Program-made: the position numbers and the translations under genes
The notes under the pieces: model-generated
Databases searched by the model: none
What the model was told of the DNA's origin: nothing
Seen by the model: only the letters and a program-made list of their open reading frames with translations
Origin: Ignavibacteria bacterium UBA2333
GTDB taxonomy: Bacteria; Bacteroidota; Ignavibacteria; Kapaibacteriales; Kapaibacteriaceae
Length of the DNA stretch: 24,871 nucleotides
Direction of reading: 5' to 3'
NCBI GenBank assembly: GCA_002344895.1
Contig: DDUR01000064.1
Location: 1-24,871, forward strand
In this document: positions 1 to 7,964 of the stretch, in pieces
How positions within the stretch are numbered: position 1 is the stretch's first letter
How the letters are laid out: every line of letters starts with the position of its first letter

Positions 1-14
1 CGCTCTTCCGATCT
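1..14 (+). other. Illumina adapter remnant at contig edge
   Basis: The first 14 bases, CGCTCTTCCGATCT, equal the 3' end of the standard Illumina Read 1 adapter (which ends ...ACGACGCTCTTCCGATCT). They are almost certainly not genomic. Real sequence starts near base 15, inside a repeat, which may be why the assembly ended here. Confidence 0.93.
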
Positions 15-34
15 ATGGTGGGGTGTTCGCTGCG
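15..34 (+). repeat. Intergenic GTGTTCGCT repeat, truncated copy
   Basis: Bases 21-34 (GGGTGTTCGCTGCG) are identical to 24773-24786, and 12 of these bases recur at 5413-5424. The preceding bases 15-23 (ATGGTGGGG) are the reverse complement of CCCCACCAT at 5442-5450, so the C-rich part is present in inverted orientation. The copy ends two bases before the feoB stop codon and is cut by the contig edge. Confidence 0.6.
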
Positions 35-35
35 A

Positions 36-1883
36 TTACGAAAACATCGTGTAGACGATAAAGGCAGATAGGTAGGCAAGGACAAAGAGCACAACAAATG
101 AGATTGTTGGCCACTTCCATGAACCGGTTTCGCGTTTCATCACGGCCATGGTGCTGATACACTGTAACGAATACACGTAGAATGCGAGTATTGCTAGTCC
201 TGTGCCAAGTGACAGACGAGAGCGTAAGGTTGTACGAAGTGATACATCGTCCTCGCGGACATCTGCAGCATAGATCTGGCCCATTACACCAACAAAGGTT
301 TCGCGGGCTGCATAGGATCCAAGGATTCCTAGGGTAATCCGCCAATCAAAACCAAGGGGCTCAAAAACGGGCTGAATCGACCGACCAATGTCTGCCGCAA
401 ATGATTGTTCGAGTTGATGCTGACTGGCCTGAATCTCTGTCATGTCTGAAGACACATCAGCACGAGGAAGTTCGGTGAGAATCCACAAGGCGATACTAAA
501 GGCGAGGATGACCGTACCAGCAGTTGTGAGGAAATCCTTTGCTCGGTGGATCACACCGATACCTAAACTTCGTAAGGAAGGCAGTCGATACGGTGGGAAC
601 TCCATTAAGAACGGAACAACTCCACCACGAAACATTGTACGCTTCAGAACGAGAGCCAGCAGTAGGCCACTCAGGGCACCAGCCACGAAGAGGGCCGACA
701 TCACAATACCTTGCAGACCAAAACCTCCCCAAACTGTTGTTGCGGGAACGACAGCAGAAATAATGAGAGCATAGACAGGAAGTCGTGCCGAACAGGTCAT
801 AAGTGGAGCGGCGAGGATCGTTGCCATACGATCACGATAGTTCGGAATGATCCGAGCTGACATGATACCTGGTATGGCGCATGCAAACGAGCCAAGGAGG
901 GGAATAAAGCTTCTGCCCTGCAGGCCAAAAACACCCATAAACCTGTCGATGAGAAATGCAGCTCGTGCTAGGTATCCACACTCTTCGAGCACAACAATCA
1001 TGACGTTTAAGATGAGGATCTGCGGCAGGAACACAATGACACTCCCCACACCACCGAGCAGAGCATTTGTCACAAAGTTTTGTACCACGCCATCATCCAT
1101 GGTATCAGCAACAAGACGCTGAAGTTCGGCCACACCATTTTCAATCAGTGTCATCAACGGCTCAGACCAGGTAAAGATTGCCTGGAAAAAGAAGGCCATT
1201 ACACCGATAAAGATTACCGTTCCGAGAACTGGATGTAACAGCACACGATCGAGTTTTTCACTCCGACTGTTGTGGTTACCCGGTGACACAACACGTTGGA
1301 CGAGTGCCGTGGCCCATGTTAAGCGCTCTGTAGGTGTGGCAGTGGGCGATAGGACCGGTGTTGGAATCTGTGCAACTGTTGGTCGAACAATAGCATCAAG
1401 AAGATCACCGATACCAATTCCGCGGCTTCCGACAACCGACACAACAGGAACGCCGAGTTCATGGTGTAAGGTGATGTCGTCAAACGCGCCTCCGCGTGCC
1501 TTTACCTCGTCAACCATGGTGACGGCCACAACAGTGGGCAAACCGAGATCAGCGAGGGACGAAAAGAGGGCGAGACACTTCTCTGGTGCCGAACCGTTCA
1601 AAACGACAATGAGACCGTCGGGGCGTGGAATGGAGGGGTGCTCCCCACGCAGCACATCGGCCGTCATACGTTCGTCTTCGGACGTCGGGTCGAGACCGTA
1701 GACACCCGGCAGGTCAATGAGCTCAGCAGCTCCCTCTGACGTGCGTACGGAGCCGAGAAGTGGCTCGACGGTAACGCCGGGGAAATTGCCCACCTTCTGC
1801 CGCAGACCAGTCAGGGCATTAAAGAGCGTCGATTTGCCAACGTTAGGTGTACCGACGACGGCGAGCGTTCGGCGTGACGTCAT
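36..1883 (-). CDS. feoB: Ferrous iron transporter FeoB
   Basis: Inner-membrane Fe(II) uptake protein with an N-terminal cytosolic GTPase and a C-terminal membrane channel with two Gate halves; 615 aa, shorter than E. coli FeoB (773 aa). Visible motifs: G1 GTPNVGKS (residues 11-18), the G2 threonine in PGVTVE (about 38), G3 DLPG (57-60). The membrane core shows GYLARAAFLIDR, a conserved cysteine in FACAIPGIMSAR (usually GCNVPAIMATR) and TCSARLPVYAL, and the C terminus keeps the KRETGSWKW block. The G4 position reads T122-M-V-D125 where the family has NxxD, an unusual loss of the guanine-binding Asn. The ATG overlaps the feoA stop (ATGA), so the two are translationally coupled. No feoC is seen, but the contig ends just past the stop. 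Confidence 0.95.
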   Translation of the reverse strand: MTSRRTLAVVGTPNVGKSTLFNALTGLRQKVGNFPGVTVEPLLGSVRTSEGAAELIDLPGVYGLDPTSEDERMTADVLRGEHPSIPRPDGLIVVLNGSAPEKCLALFSSLADLGLPTVVAVTMVDEVKARGGAFDDITLHHELGVPVVSVVGSRGIGIGDLLDAIVRPTVAQIPTPVLSPTATPTERLTWATALVQRVVSPGNHNSRSEKLDRVLLHPVLGTVIFIGVMAFFFQAIFTWSEPLMTLIENGVAELQRLVADTMDDGVVQNFVTNALLGGVGSVIVFLPQILILNVMIVVLEECGYLARAAFLIDRFMGVFGLQGRSFIPLLGSFACAIPGIMSARIIPNYRDRMATILAAPLMTCSARLPVYALIISAVVPATTVWGGFGLQGIVMSALFVAGALSGLLLALVLKRTMFRGGVVPFLMEFPPYRLPSLRSLGIGVIHRAKDFLTTAGTVILAFSIALWILTELPRADVSSDMTEIQASQHQLEQSFAADIGRSIQPVFEPLGFDWRITLGILGSYAARETFVGVMGQIYAADVREDDVSLRTTLRSRLSLGTGLAILAFYVYSLQCISTMAVMKRETGSWKWPTISFVVLFVLAYLSAFIVYTMFS

Positions 1884-2164
1884 GCGGCTATGGTAGCCGA
1901 GGATAGGACTTCAACCATCACCACTAATCCGTCGGCAAGACGCAAACCAATCCGTGTTGATCCGAAGGAAAGCTCAAGCGGACCACCAAATGGAGCACGG
2001 CGAACCACACGGCATTCGGCACCCTCGGCCAGGCCAAGTTCCCGAAGACGACGCTCCGTTGCTCCACCCCCACGAATCTCGACGATACGCACCATGGTGC
2101 CAGCCGGAACTTGTTCGAGAGATGTCGTGAGAGTTTGATGTGATGATGGGGAATCGTTGTTCAT
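1880..2164 (-). CDS. feoA: FeoA-type SH3-like iron transport protein
   Basis: Small cytosolic partner of FeoB, 94 aa from the ATG at 2164. It has the FeoA core: a first strand with PAGTMVRIVEIRGGG, the helix RRLRELGLAEGAE, and the last strand that includes IGLRLADGLVVMVE. FeoA is thought to bind FeoB and regulate it. Its stop overlaps the feoB start by four bases. The open frame extends to a TTG at 2185, but a TAAATTTG box (2173-2180) lies between, and a GGACAG sits before the ATG, so the shorter start is preferred. This start would leave almost no 5' leader. Confidence 0.9.
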   Translation of the reverse strand: MNNDSPSSHQTLTTSLEQVPAGTMVRIVEIRGGGATERRLRELGLAEGAECRVVRRAPFGGPLELSFGSTRIGLRLADGLVVMVEVLSSATIAA

Positions 2165-2172
2165 ATTCTGTC

Positions 2173-2180
2173 CAAATTTA
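2173..2180 (-). promoter_or_regulatory. TAnnTTTG -7 box for feoAB
   Basis: On the minus strand this reads TAAATTTG, an exact match to the Bacteroidota -7 consensus TAnnTTTG, eight bases before the feoA ATG. No convincing -33 TTG was seen. It predicts a leader of only a few bases. Confidence 0.5.
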
Positions 2181-2208
2181 CGCAATCATGGGTAGAACGT
2201 TTGGCTTA

Positions 2209-2238
2209 GGTGCCGGGGACCTTTAGGCCCCCGGCACC
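2209..2238. repeat. Strong 10-bp inverted repeat between feoA and dinB
   Basis: GGTGCCGGGG (2209-2218) pairs perfectly with CCCCGGCACC (2229-2238) around a 10-base centre that can add CC/GG pairs. It lies upstream of the proposed promoters of both divergent genes, so it would be in neither mRNA and is not an obvious terminator. It could be an operator or the remnant of a small mobile repeat; nothing in the sequence decides this. Confidence 0.6.
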
Positions 2239-2244
2239 TTCTCC

Positions 2245-2258
2245 CGGAGAATACTCCG
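2245..2258. promoter_or_regulatory. Short palindrome CGGAG-AATA-CTCCG upstream of dinB
   Basis: A perfect 5-bp inverted repeat with a 4-base spacer lies 24 bases before the TATAAT of the polymerase gene, a position suited to an operator. No matching regulator is encoded in the window, and such a short palindrome can arise by chance. Confidence 0.25.
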
Positions 2259-2272
2259 CTGTAGGTATCGTC

Positions 2273-2287
2273 TACATTTCGTATAAT
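2273..2287 (+). promoter_or_regulatory. Possible -10/-7 region of the polymerase gene
   Basis: Two candidates overlap here: TACATTTC (2273-2280), one mismatch from TAnnTTTG, and a perfect TATAAT (2282-2287) five bases before the ATG. No good -35 or -33 element is visible. Either box predicts little or no leader. Confidence 0.35.
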
Positions 2288-2292
2288 CGTTC

Positions 2293-3519
2293 ATGCTGAA
2301 GTCACTCTACGTCGACTTTAACTCCTACTTCGCTTCCGTGGAGCAACATGAGCGTCCGGAACTCCGTGGGAAACCTATTGCCATCGTTCCAATGATGGCA
2401 GAGTCAACGAGTGCCCTCGCAGCTTCTTACGAAGCAAAACGGTATGGTGTAAAGACGGGGACGCGTGTTGCTGATGCACGTACGATGTGTCCGGGGTTAA
2501 TTCTTGTCCAAGCACGCCATGACGTCTATGTAAAGTGGCACCATAAACTTGTTGATCTCATTGAGAGTGTGGTGCATGTCCGTCGTGTGTATTCCGTCGA
2601 TGAAATGTCGTGTGAGCTGATCGGTTCAATGCGCAACGAAGACCGTGCCGTCTCCATCGCTTACGATGTTAAACGCGCTCTGCTTGAACACGTCGGTGAG
2701 AGTATCAAGTGTTCCATTGGTATTGCACCCAATGACTATCTCGCCAAGACAGCTTCAGACATGCAGAAGCCGGATGGTCTCGTTGTTATCCGCGAGTCAG
2801 ATCTACCCCACAAACTCTTTGATCTCGAACTTCGTGATCTGTGCGGAATCGGTAAAAAAATGTATGAACGACTGTGGCGACATGGAATCTACACAGTTGA
2901 GGCATTAACTACGGCCCCTGCTCAGAAACTGCGTGAGGTATGGGGTGGTATCGAAGGCGAGCGGATGTATGCTCGTCTACGCGGTGTTGATATTTCACTT
3001 CCCGAATCCGACCGATCAACGGTTGGCCATAGCCATGTGCTTCCACCAGCTCTGCGTACGCGTGAAGGCGCAACGGGTGTACTCCACCGTCTCCTGCAAA
3101 AAGCTGCTTCGCGGGTACGATCATATGGTTTGCTCGCAGGACGACTCTCCGTGTCGATCCGCCACCGCGATGGGAGTCGATGGAAACATCGGCTGACGTT
3201 AACAGCCACCGATGATACAGTGACACTTACGGCCGCTCTTGCACAAATGCTCACGATGTGGCCTGCCGAACACACAGATCCTATCAAGGTTTCGGTGACA
3301 CTCGATGATGTGGAGCCGGCTGGCGGCCAACCACAACAACTCTTTGAAGACCAACAACCATCGCGCGACCGATTAAATGAGTCACTTGATGCTATCAATA
3401 AGAAGTACGGTCGTAACGCCCTGTTTATAGGCTCGGCATGGAATGCCCTCCACACTGCAGCCACCCGTATTGCTTTCCAGCACATTCCGGAACATGAAGA
3501 CGACGGTGACGAATCCTGA
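2293..3519 (+). CDS. dinB: Y-family translesion DNA polymerase (DinB/UmuC type)
   Basis: Low-fidelity lesion-bypass polymerase, 408 aa. Catalytic carboxylates are in the E. coli Pol IV positions: D8 (YVDFNSYFASVEQ) and D103-E104 (SVDE). F13 fits the steric gate; residue 10 is Asn rather than Asp, as in UmuC. ASYEAKRYGV, KCSIGIAPNDYLAKTASDMQKPDG and the helix-hairpin-helix LCGIGKKMYERLWRHGI are all present, followed by a little-finger domain. QQLFEDQQ near the C terminus resembles a beta-clamp binding peptide. The UmuC-like N10 leaves some doubt between a DinB and a UmuC-type assignment. The gene stands alone and diverges from feoAB; no LexA, UmuD or ImuA gene is nearby. Confidence 0.92.
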   Translation: MLKSLYVDFNSYFASVEQHERPELRGKPIAIVPMMAESTSALAASYEAKRYGVKTGTRVADARTMCPGLILVQARHDVYVKWHHKLVDLIESVVHVRRVYSVDEMSCELIGSMRNEDRAVSIAYDVKRALLEHVGESIKCSIGIAPNDYLAKTASDMQKPDGLVVIRESDLPHKLFDLELRDLCGIGKKMYERLWRHGIYTVEALTTAPAQKLREVWGGIEGERMYARLRGVDISLPESDRSTVGHSHVLPPALRTREGATGVLHRLLQKAASRVRSYGLLAGRLSVSIRHRDGSRWKHRLTLTATDDTVTLTAALAQMLTMWPAEHTDPIKVSVTLDDVEPAGGQPQQLFEDQQPSRDRLNESLDAINKKYGRNALFIGSAWNALHTAATRIAFQHIPEHEDDGDES

Positions 3520-3591
3520 CGATCCTCCACGTCACGGTGTCACATTTTGCCCTCGTCAAACCACATGGTCATATCAACCATTGGAGGATGT

Positions 3592-3966
3592 ATGGACCAC
3601 CGCGACATTGAGGCCTATAAAAAGGCCATGGAACTTATCATCGCTGTCTATGGAGTGTCGTCAAGATTTCCTGTTGACGAACGCGACGGTTTGTTACGTC
3701 AGATTCGGAGCTCCGTAACGGAGATCGCCACAAATCTTGCCTACGGTGCAACGATGGTCGATCATGGTGAGTTTGCTCACTACGTTGCCCTCGCTGAAGG
3801 AAAGGTGGGGGAAACTGAATGTGGACTTGCTATTGCGCGAGGTCTGCACTACGTCGATGACGAAGCCAATGCGACGTTGGCATCGATTATTGAAGATGTA
3901 AGGTCGTCCATACGGACGTTACGAGTCCAGTTGCGACGGAAGTCAAGTCGCTATTCAATGTTCTAA
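3592..3966 (+). CDS. Four-helix-bundle protein (S23/IVP family)
   Basis: Small soluble helical protein of 124 aa. It fits the four helix bundle family (S23-like, first seen encoded in 23S rRNA intervening sequences): it begins MDHRDIEAYKKAMELI, contains LLRQIRSSVTEIATNLAYGA in the place of the family block QIRRAAVSIPSNIAEG, and has an FAHYVALAEGKVGETE helix. The family's molecular role is unclear; relatives form pentamers and one is the accessory protein of diversity-generating retroelements. The frame opens at 3547, but a clean GGAGG (3583-3587) four bases before the ATG at 3592 selects this start, one of the few clear Shine-Dalgarno sites here. It follows dinB by 72 bases and converges on mgtE. 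Confidence 0.8.
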   Translation: MDHRDIEAYKKAMELIIAVYGVSSRFPVDERDGLLRQIRSSVTEIATNLAYGATMVDHGEFAHYVALAEGKVGETECGLAIARGLHYVDDEANATLASIIEDVRSSIRTLRVQLRRKSSRYSMF

Positions 3967-3984
3967 CAGCAACTTCTTACGCTG

Positions 3985-5367
3985 TCACAGTAATGAACCA
4001 CTCAGGAGAATTGTGGCGACCGTAAAATAAATGAGGATACCAAAAACGTCACTGAACGTGGCGATAAATGGTGCTGACGATGCTGCCGGATCGAAGCCAA
4101 AACGTTTCATAACGAGAGGTAACATCGATCCGGCTATTGTTCCTGCGGTGACAATACAGACGAGGCTGATCATAATTGTCAACGCTAGCAGATGTGTCGA
4201 TGCGTTGTACGAACCATCAGACCAGGCGGTAACATAGACACGTACAAGTCCGAGCACACCGAGCAGAAGTCCAAGCATAAATCCCGCAGCGACCTCTCTG
4301 CGCACAATACGCCACCAATCACCTAACGTGATCTCGCCAAGGGCTAGTGCTCGAACAACCAACGTTGCGGCCTGAGAACCAGCATTTCCGCCACTTGAGA
4401 TGATAAGGGGCATAAGGAGCGCAAGGAGAACAGCCTTTTCAATCTGGTCGGCATAGATACCCAGGGCTGTTGCCGTGAGAAAACCGCCAACAAAGAGTAC
4501 GACGAGCCAGGTTGCACGTTTACGGACAAGCTCAAAGAGCGGCACGTCGATATACGGTTCATCGAGGGCTTGAACACCACCAAACTTCTGCATTTCTTCT
4601 GTAGCCTGTTCTTCAACAACGTCGAGAACATCATCAAGAGTAATAATGCCAAGAAGTTTACGATGAGCATCAACGACGGGTAGGGCGTACCTGTCAAGAC
4701 GTCGAAACTCGTCAACAGCCTTTTCCTGAGGATCGGTTACAAGGAGCGCTTCGGCCTTGTAGTCCATGATCTCTTCAATTCGCTGTTCGGGATCTGCCAA
4801 CAGAATTTCACGAATGTGAATTTCATCAATGAGTGTCCCATGCTCCGTGACGTACAGTACATTTAAGGTTTCTGAGTCCTTGCCATACGTCCGGATGTGA
4901 TCCAGCGCTTGTTGTACTGTCCAGTGTTTTTTGATGATCACGTAGTCGGGCGTCATCAGACGGCCGACTGAGTCTTCGGGATAGTTCAGCAGCGACAGTG
5001 CAACGGCACGCTCTTCTGCCGAGAGTTGGTTTATCAGTTCTGCGACAACGTTGGACGGGAGCTCTTCAAAGAGCTGCGTTCGATCATCGGGCGACATGTC
5101 GTTCAGGAGCGCTGCTACGTCCTCCTTTGCCATATCGTGGAGCAGTGACTCCTGTGTGTCGCGGTCACAATAGGCGAACGTTTCTGCCGCAATGTCCGTC
5201 GGCAACAACCGAAAAATCACAACACGGTTCTGCTCGGAGAGTTCTGCCACAACAACTGCCAGGTCAACCGGTTCCCAATCCTCAAAAACCACACGAATCG
5301 TGGCAAAGTCACGATTCGCGATGAGTTCCTCGATCTCGGGGATGATGACGATAAGGCTGGCGAGCAT
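3985..5367 (-). CDS. mgtE: Magnesium channel MgtE
   Basis: Mg2+-gated inner-membrane Mg2+ channel, 460 aa, normal family length. Order: an acidic helical N domain (about 10-130), a CBS pair (about 138-255) that senses cytosolic Mg2+, a connecting helix, and five membrane helices (about 285-460). Signatures: PLIISSGGNAGSQAATLVVRA (about 320-340), matching the family GGNAGNQ pore motif, and FGFDPAASSAPFIATFSD (about 423-440) with the acidic residues expected near the pore. The gene ends 18 bases from the convergent four-helix-bundle gene. Only 93 bases separate its start from the next gene, without room for an M-box leader, and a TAACTTCG box lies four bases before its ATG. Confidence 0.95.
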   Translation of the reverse strand: MLASLIVIIPEIEELIANRDFATIRVVFEDWEPVDLAVVVAELSEQNRVVIFRLLPTDIAAETFAYCDRDTQESLLHDMAKEDVAALLNDMSPDDRTQLFEELPSNVVAELINQLSAEERAVALSLLNYPEDSVGRLMTPDYVIIKKHWTVQQALDHIRTYGKDSETLNVLYVTEHGTLIDEIHIREILLADPEQRIEEIMDYKAEALLVTDPQEKAVDEFRRLDRYALPVVDAHRKLLGIITLDDVLDVVEEQATEEMQKFGGVQALDEPYIDVPLFELVRKRATWLVVLFVGGFLTATALGIYADQIEKAVLLALLMPLIISSGGNAGSQAATLVVRALALGEITLGDWWRIVRREVAAGFMLGLLLGVLGLVRVYVTAWSDGSYNASTHLLALTIMISLVCIVTAGTIAGSMLPLVMKRFGFDPAASSAPFIATFSDVFGILIYFTVATILLSGSLL

Positions 5368-5371
5368 TCTG

Positions 5372-5379
5372 CGAAGTTA
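5372..5379 (-). promoter_or_regulatory. TAnnTTCG box before mgtE
   Basis: The minus strand reads TAACTTCG, then CAGA, then the mgtE ATG. It differs by one base from TAnnTTTG. The same octamer precedes the divIC-like gene by three bases. If it is a -7 box, the mgtE mRNA is leaderless. Confidence 0.4.
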
Positions 5380-5393
5380 CGCATGGTATTGGC

Positions 5394-5450
5394 GTGTTCG
5401 CTGTCGCTCACAGGGTGTTCGCTGACGCGAGCGGTCTGCCTCCCCACCAT
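5394..5450 (+). repeat. GTGTTCGCT repeat pair with C-rich flank
   Basis: GTGTTCGCT occurs at 5394-5402 and 5415-5423, exactly 21 bp apart, followed by a C-rich stretch with CCCCACCAT at 5442-5450. The same 21-bp spacing and C-rich flank recur at 24775-24871, and a truncated copy stands at 15-34. The element fills the gap between the end of the permease gene and mgtE. Confidence 0.65.
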
Positions 5451-5460
5451 CAACCCCACC

Positions 5461-6708
5461 CTACTCATACCTCAACGCTTCGATTGGATCAAGGCTGGCT
5501 GCACGATAGGCAGGATAGAGGCCGCTAACAAGACCGATGACGGTACAGGCAATCACACTGAAGATGATTGATGTCCAGGGCATTGCAAAGGTCATGGATG
5601 TGCCGTTACTTGTTGATAACAAGAGTGTCGTCAGGAGTCCAATCGTTACGCCAGAGACAACGCCGGCGAGGGCACCAAGCTGACATAACGTGACGGCTTC
5701 GATAAGAAACTGTCGCAGTATCCAAGAACGGCGTGCTCCAAGGGCCTTACGTACACCAATCTCACGTGTACGTTCCTTGACACTCACAAGCATGATATTC
5801 ATAATACCGATACCAGCGGCAATGAGTGCGCCCAAACCACTTCCCCATGCAACAATGAGGATCATCATCGATAGGCCACCAAACTGCGATGAGAGGGCAT
5901 CGTTTGTGTCGAGTTCAAAGTCGTTCTCATCACCCGGACGTACTCCGCGCAGACCTCGTAGTATACCGATGGCTTCATCAACGGTTGCTGGAAGGGCATC
6001 ACCAGAGTATGCCTTTACCGAGATGTCTACACTTGTATCCCACTCCCATGTGAAATACTTCACGAAGGTTGTGATTGGGATTAGAACGCGGTTGTCCTGA
6101 CTTTGTCCAAGGACACCACCTCGTTTTTGAAGAATACCTACGATAAGAAATGATTGATTTTTGATAGTAATTGATTTGCCAATTGCATCACCGCGGGGAA
6201 AGAGTTTTGCCACAACGTCAAGACCAACAATGGCGACGTTTTTGCCAAGTGCAACGTCTTGTTCGGCAACAGATCTTCCCTCAGCTAGGGTTACGGCATT
6301 CACTGCTGTGTAGAGATCGTCAATTCCAATCAGCGATACGTCTGGATCTGTCGATTGTAGTCCAGACTTGATGATCATACCCGGAGAAGTGTTGCTGATA
6401 GATACAAGGTTTGTCGTTGTTAGGCGACGCTTAAACTCTTGCGACAATGGATACGTGAGTGGCTTGCGCCGCATGTACTTTCTCCAGTTGCCACCGAACG
6501 AGAACGTAGGAGTACGTTGAATGAGAAAGGAATGCTCTCCAAGATCGGCTAACTGCGTCTTAACAGCCTGATCAAGTGTGGAGGTGATCGACGAAGATGA
6601 AATAAGTGCAAATACGCCGAGGCCAACACTCAGGAGTGTTAACGAGCTGCGAAGTTTTTGAGCACGTACGGCATCAACGGCGAGCGTCACAGATTCAAGA
6701 ATGTTCAT
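5461..6708 (-). CDS. MacB-type ABC transporter permease (second of pair)
   Basis: Inner-membrane permease of 415 aa with MacB/FtsX architecture: one N-terminal helix (about 15-40), a large periplasmic MacB_PCD domain (about 45-270), then three C-terminal helices. The coupling segment MLVSVKERTREIGVRKALGAR follows the second helix, and the protein ends LDPIEALRYE. It has no ATPase domain; the ATPase is encoded separately at 7961-8650. Its ATG overlaps the stop of the neighbouring permease by four bases. The two permeases are homologous but clearly diverged, so they probably form a heterodimer. Substrate unknown: MacB relatives move lipoproteins, peptides, macrolides or siderophores. Confidence 0.9.
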   Translation of the reverse strand: MNILESVTLAVDAVRAQKLRSSLTLLSVGLGVFALISSSSITSTLDQAVKTQLADLGEHSFLIQRTPTFSFGGNWRKYMRRKPLTYPLSQEFKRRLTTTNLVSISNTSPGMIIKSGLQSTDPDVSLIGIDDLYTAVNAVTLAEGRSVAEQDVALGKNVAIVGLDVVAKLFPRGDAIGKSITIKNQSFLIVGILQKRGGVLGQSQDNRVLIPITTFVKYFTWEWDTSVDISVKAYSGDALPATVDEAIGILRGLRGVRPGDENDFELDTNDALSSQFGGLSMMILIVAWGSGLGALIAAGIGIMNIMLVSVKERTREIGVRKALGARRSWILRQFLIEAVTLCQLGALAGVVSGVTIGLLTTLLLSTSNGTSMTFAMPWTSIIFSVIACTVIGLVSGLYPAYRAASLDPIEALRYE

Positions 6709-7964
6709 TCGAACCTCAGAGCTTCAACAGGATCCAATCGCGACGCTCGAAAGGCGGGAATGATGCCGGCGAGTATACCTACGATGATGCTCACAAAAAT
6801 TGCTATTCCAAGAAGGTCAAGCGGAATCAGAATGGAAACAGCAGATGCAGCTTCAAAGTCATACACTGATGTTGCTATAGTATGAATTGCTGCAACAACT
6901 ATCTGTGCTACAGGCATTGCAATTAATGCTCCAAAGAGACATAAAAAGGTCGACTCAACGAGAAACTGCATTAGAATTGACGAACGTCGTGCACCGAGGG
7001 CCTTTCGTATGCCGATCTCCTTTGTTCGCTCCGTGACGCTGACAAACATGATGTTCATAATGCCGATGGAGCCCACAATAAATGCCAGGACCGTGAGACC
7101 AATACCAACCACCCATATCCAGAAGCGAATTGACTTTGCCTGTTCATCAAACGCTTCCATTTCGTTGACGGCAAAGTCGTCCTCTTTATGCGGAGGTACA
7201 TTACGAATCACACGCATCGTTCCCACGGCCTCAGCTCGCACAACGTCGAGCATTCGTTCATTGCCAGCCTTGATAGCAGCGGAAAAGCTACGACCCTGGA
7301 ATCCGAAGGCTGCACGGAATGACCGCAGCGGAATAAAGACCTGCTGGTCAATAAAATCCATGAACAGAAAACCACGCTTTTCGATGACACCAACAACTCG
7401 ATACGGTATGTCACGAATTTTAATGGTCTTGCCAACAGCTGACTCATCCGGGAATAGGGTCTTTGCCGTTCCAAATCCTACGACGGCAACATTAGAGCTT
7501 TGCTGATCTTCAACAGATGTAAAAAAACGCCCATCGAGAATTGAGCCTGCCGGTGTAGCACCATAATCGGAATCTGTTCCCACAATACTAGTGCGAAGCG
7601 ACTTTGAGCCGTAGGATATACTTCCGCCCCACTGCCGCGTCATGGGAATAACATATTCGGGTGACTCCATGCGGTCTGCAAGTGCCATCACCTGGTCAAG
7701 TGTGACGTCCTTGCGAGATTCCGCTAATCGCCAGTTCCGTCCACCCGCCCAGTTCCATTTGTCGATGTAGATCATGTCTCGACCGATAATCGAGATTGTC
7801 TGCTCCCACACGCTGTCGAGTCCGCGAATAAGCCATCCCATCAGAACCACAATGAAGATGCCTACAACAACACCGCCGGTGGTAAGCACACTTCGGAGCA
7901 GGTTTGCTCGGAGTGAGGCAACGGCGATACGGAAGGATTCGGCAAACTCCGAGCTACGGATCAT
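6705..7964 (-). CDS. MacB-type ABC transporter permease (first of pair)
   Basis: Permease of 419 aa with the same plan as its neighbour: an N-terminal helix (about 20-45), a periplasmic MacB_PCD domain, and three C-terminal helices. The coupling motif is MFVSVTERTKEIGIRKALGAR and the C terminus LDPVEALRFE. The periplasmic domain contains VAVVGFGTAKTLFPDESAVGKTIKI, paralleling VAIVGLDVVAKLFPRGDAIGKSITI in the other permease, which shows an old tandem duplication. It overlaps both the ATPase gene upstream and the second permease downstream by four bases, so the three are translated as one unit. Confidence 0.9.
   Translation of the reverse strand: MIRSSEFAESFRIAVASLRANLLRSVLTTGGVVVGIFIVVLMGWLIRGLDSVWEQTISIIGRDMIYIDKWNWAGGRNWRLAESRKDVTLDQVMALADRMESPEYVIPMTRQWGGSISYGSKSLRTSIVGTDSDYGATPAGSILDGRFFTSVEDQQSSNVAVVGFGTAKTLFPDESAVGKTIKIRDIPYRVVGVIEKRGFLFMDFIDQQVFIPLRSFRAAFGFQGRSFSAAIKAGNERMLDVVRAEAVGTMRVIRNVPPHKEDDFAVNEMEAFDEQAKSIRFWIWVVGIGLTVLAFIVGSIGIMNIMFVSVTERTKEIGIRKALGARRSSILMQFLVESTFLCLFGALIAMPVAQIVVAAIHTIATSVYDFEAASAVSILIPLDLLGIAIFVSIIVGILAGIIPAFRASRLDPVEALRFE

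Noticed and set aside
2165..2185. TTG start for feoA at 2185
   Set aside because: It would lie upstream of the TAAATTTG box, and the added seven residues are not FeoA-like; the ATG at 2164 is better.
3592..3966. Diversity-generating retroelement accessory gene (Avd)
   Set aside because: The protein belongs to the same four-helix-bundle superfamily, but there is no reverse transcriptase, template repeat or variable repeat in the window.
3967..3984. Intrinsic terminator between the four-helix-bundle gene and mgtE
   Set aside because: Only a 5-bp ACAGC/GCTGT pairing with no T run; too weak to annotate.
5368..5460. M-box magnesium riboswitch upstream of mgtE
   Set aside because: The 93-base gap holds repeats and a box four bases from the ATG; there is no room or structure for the roughly 160-base M-box.
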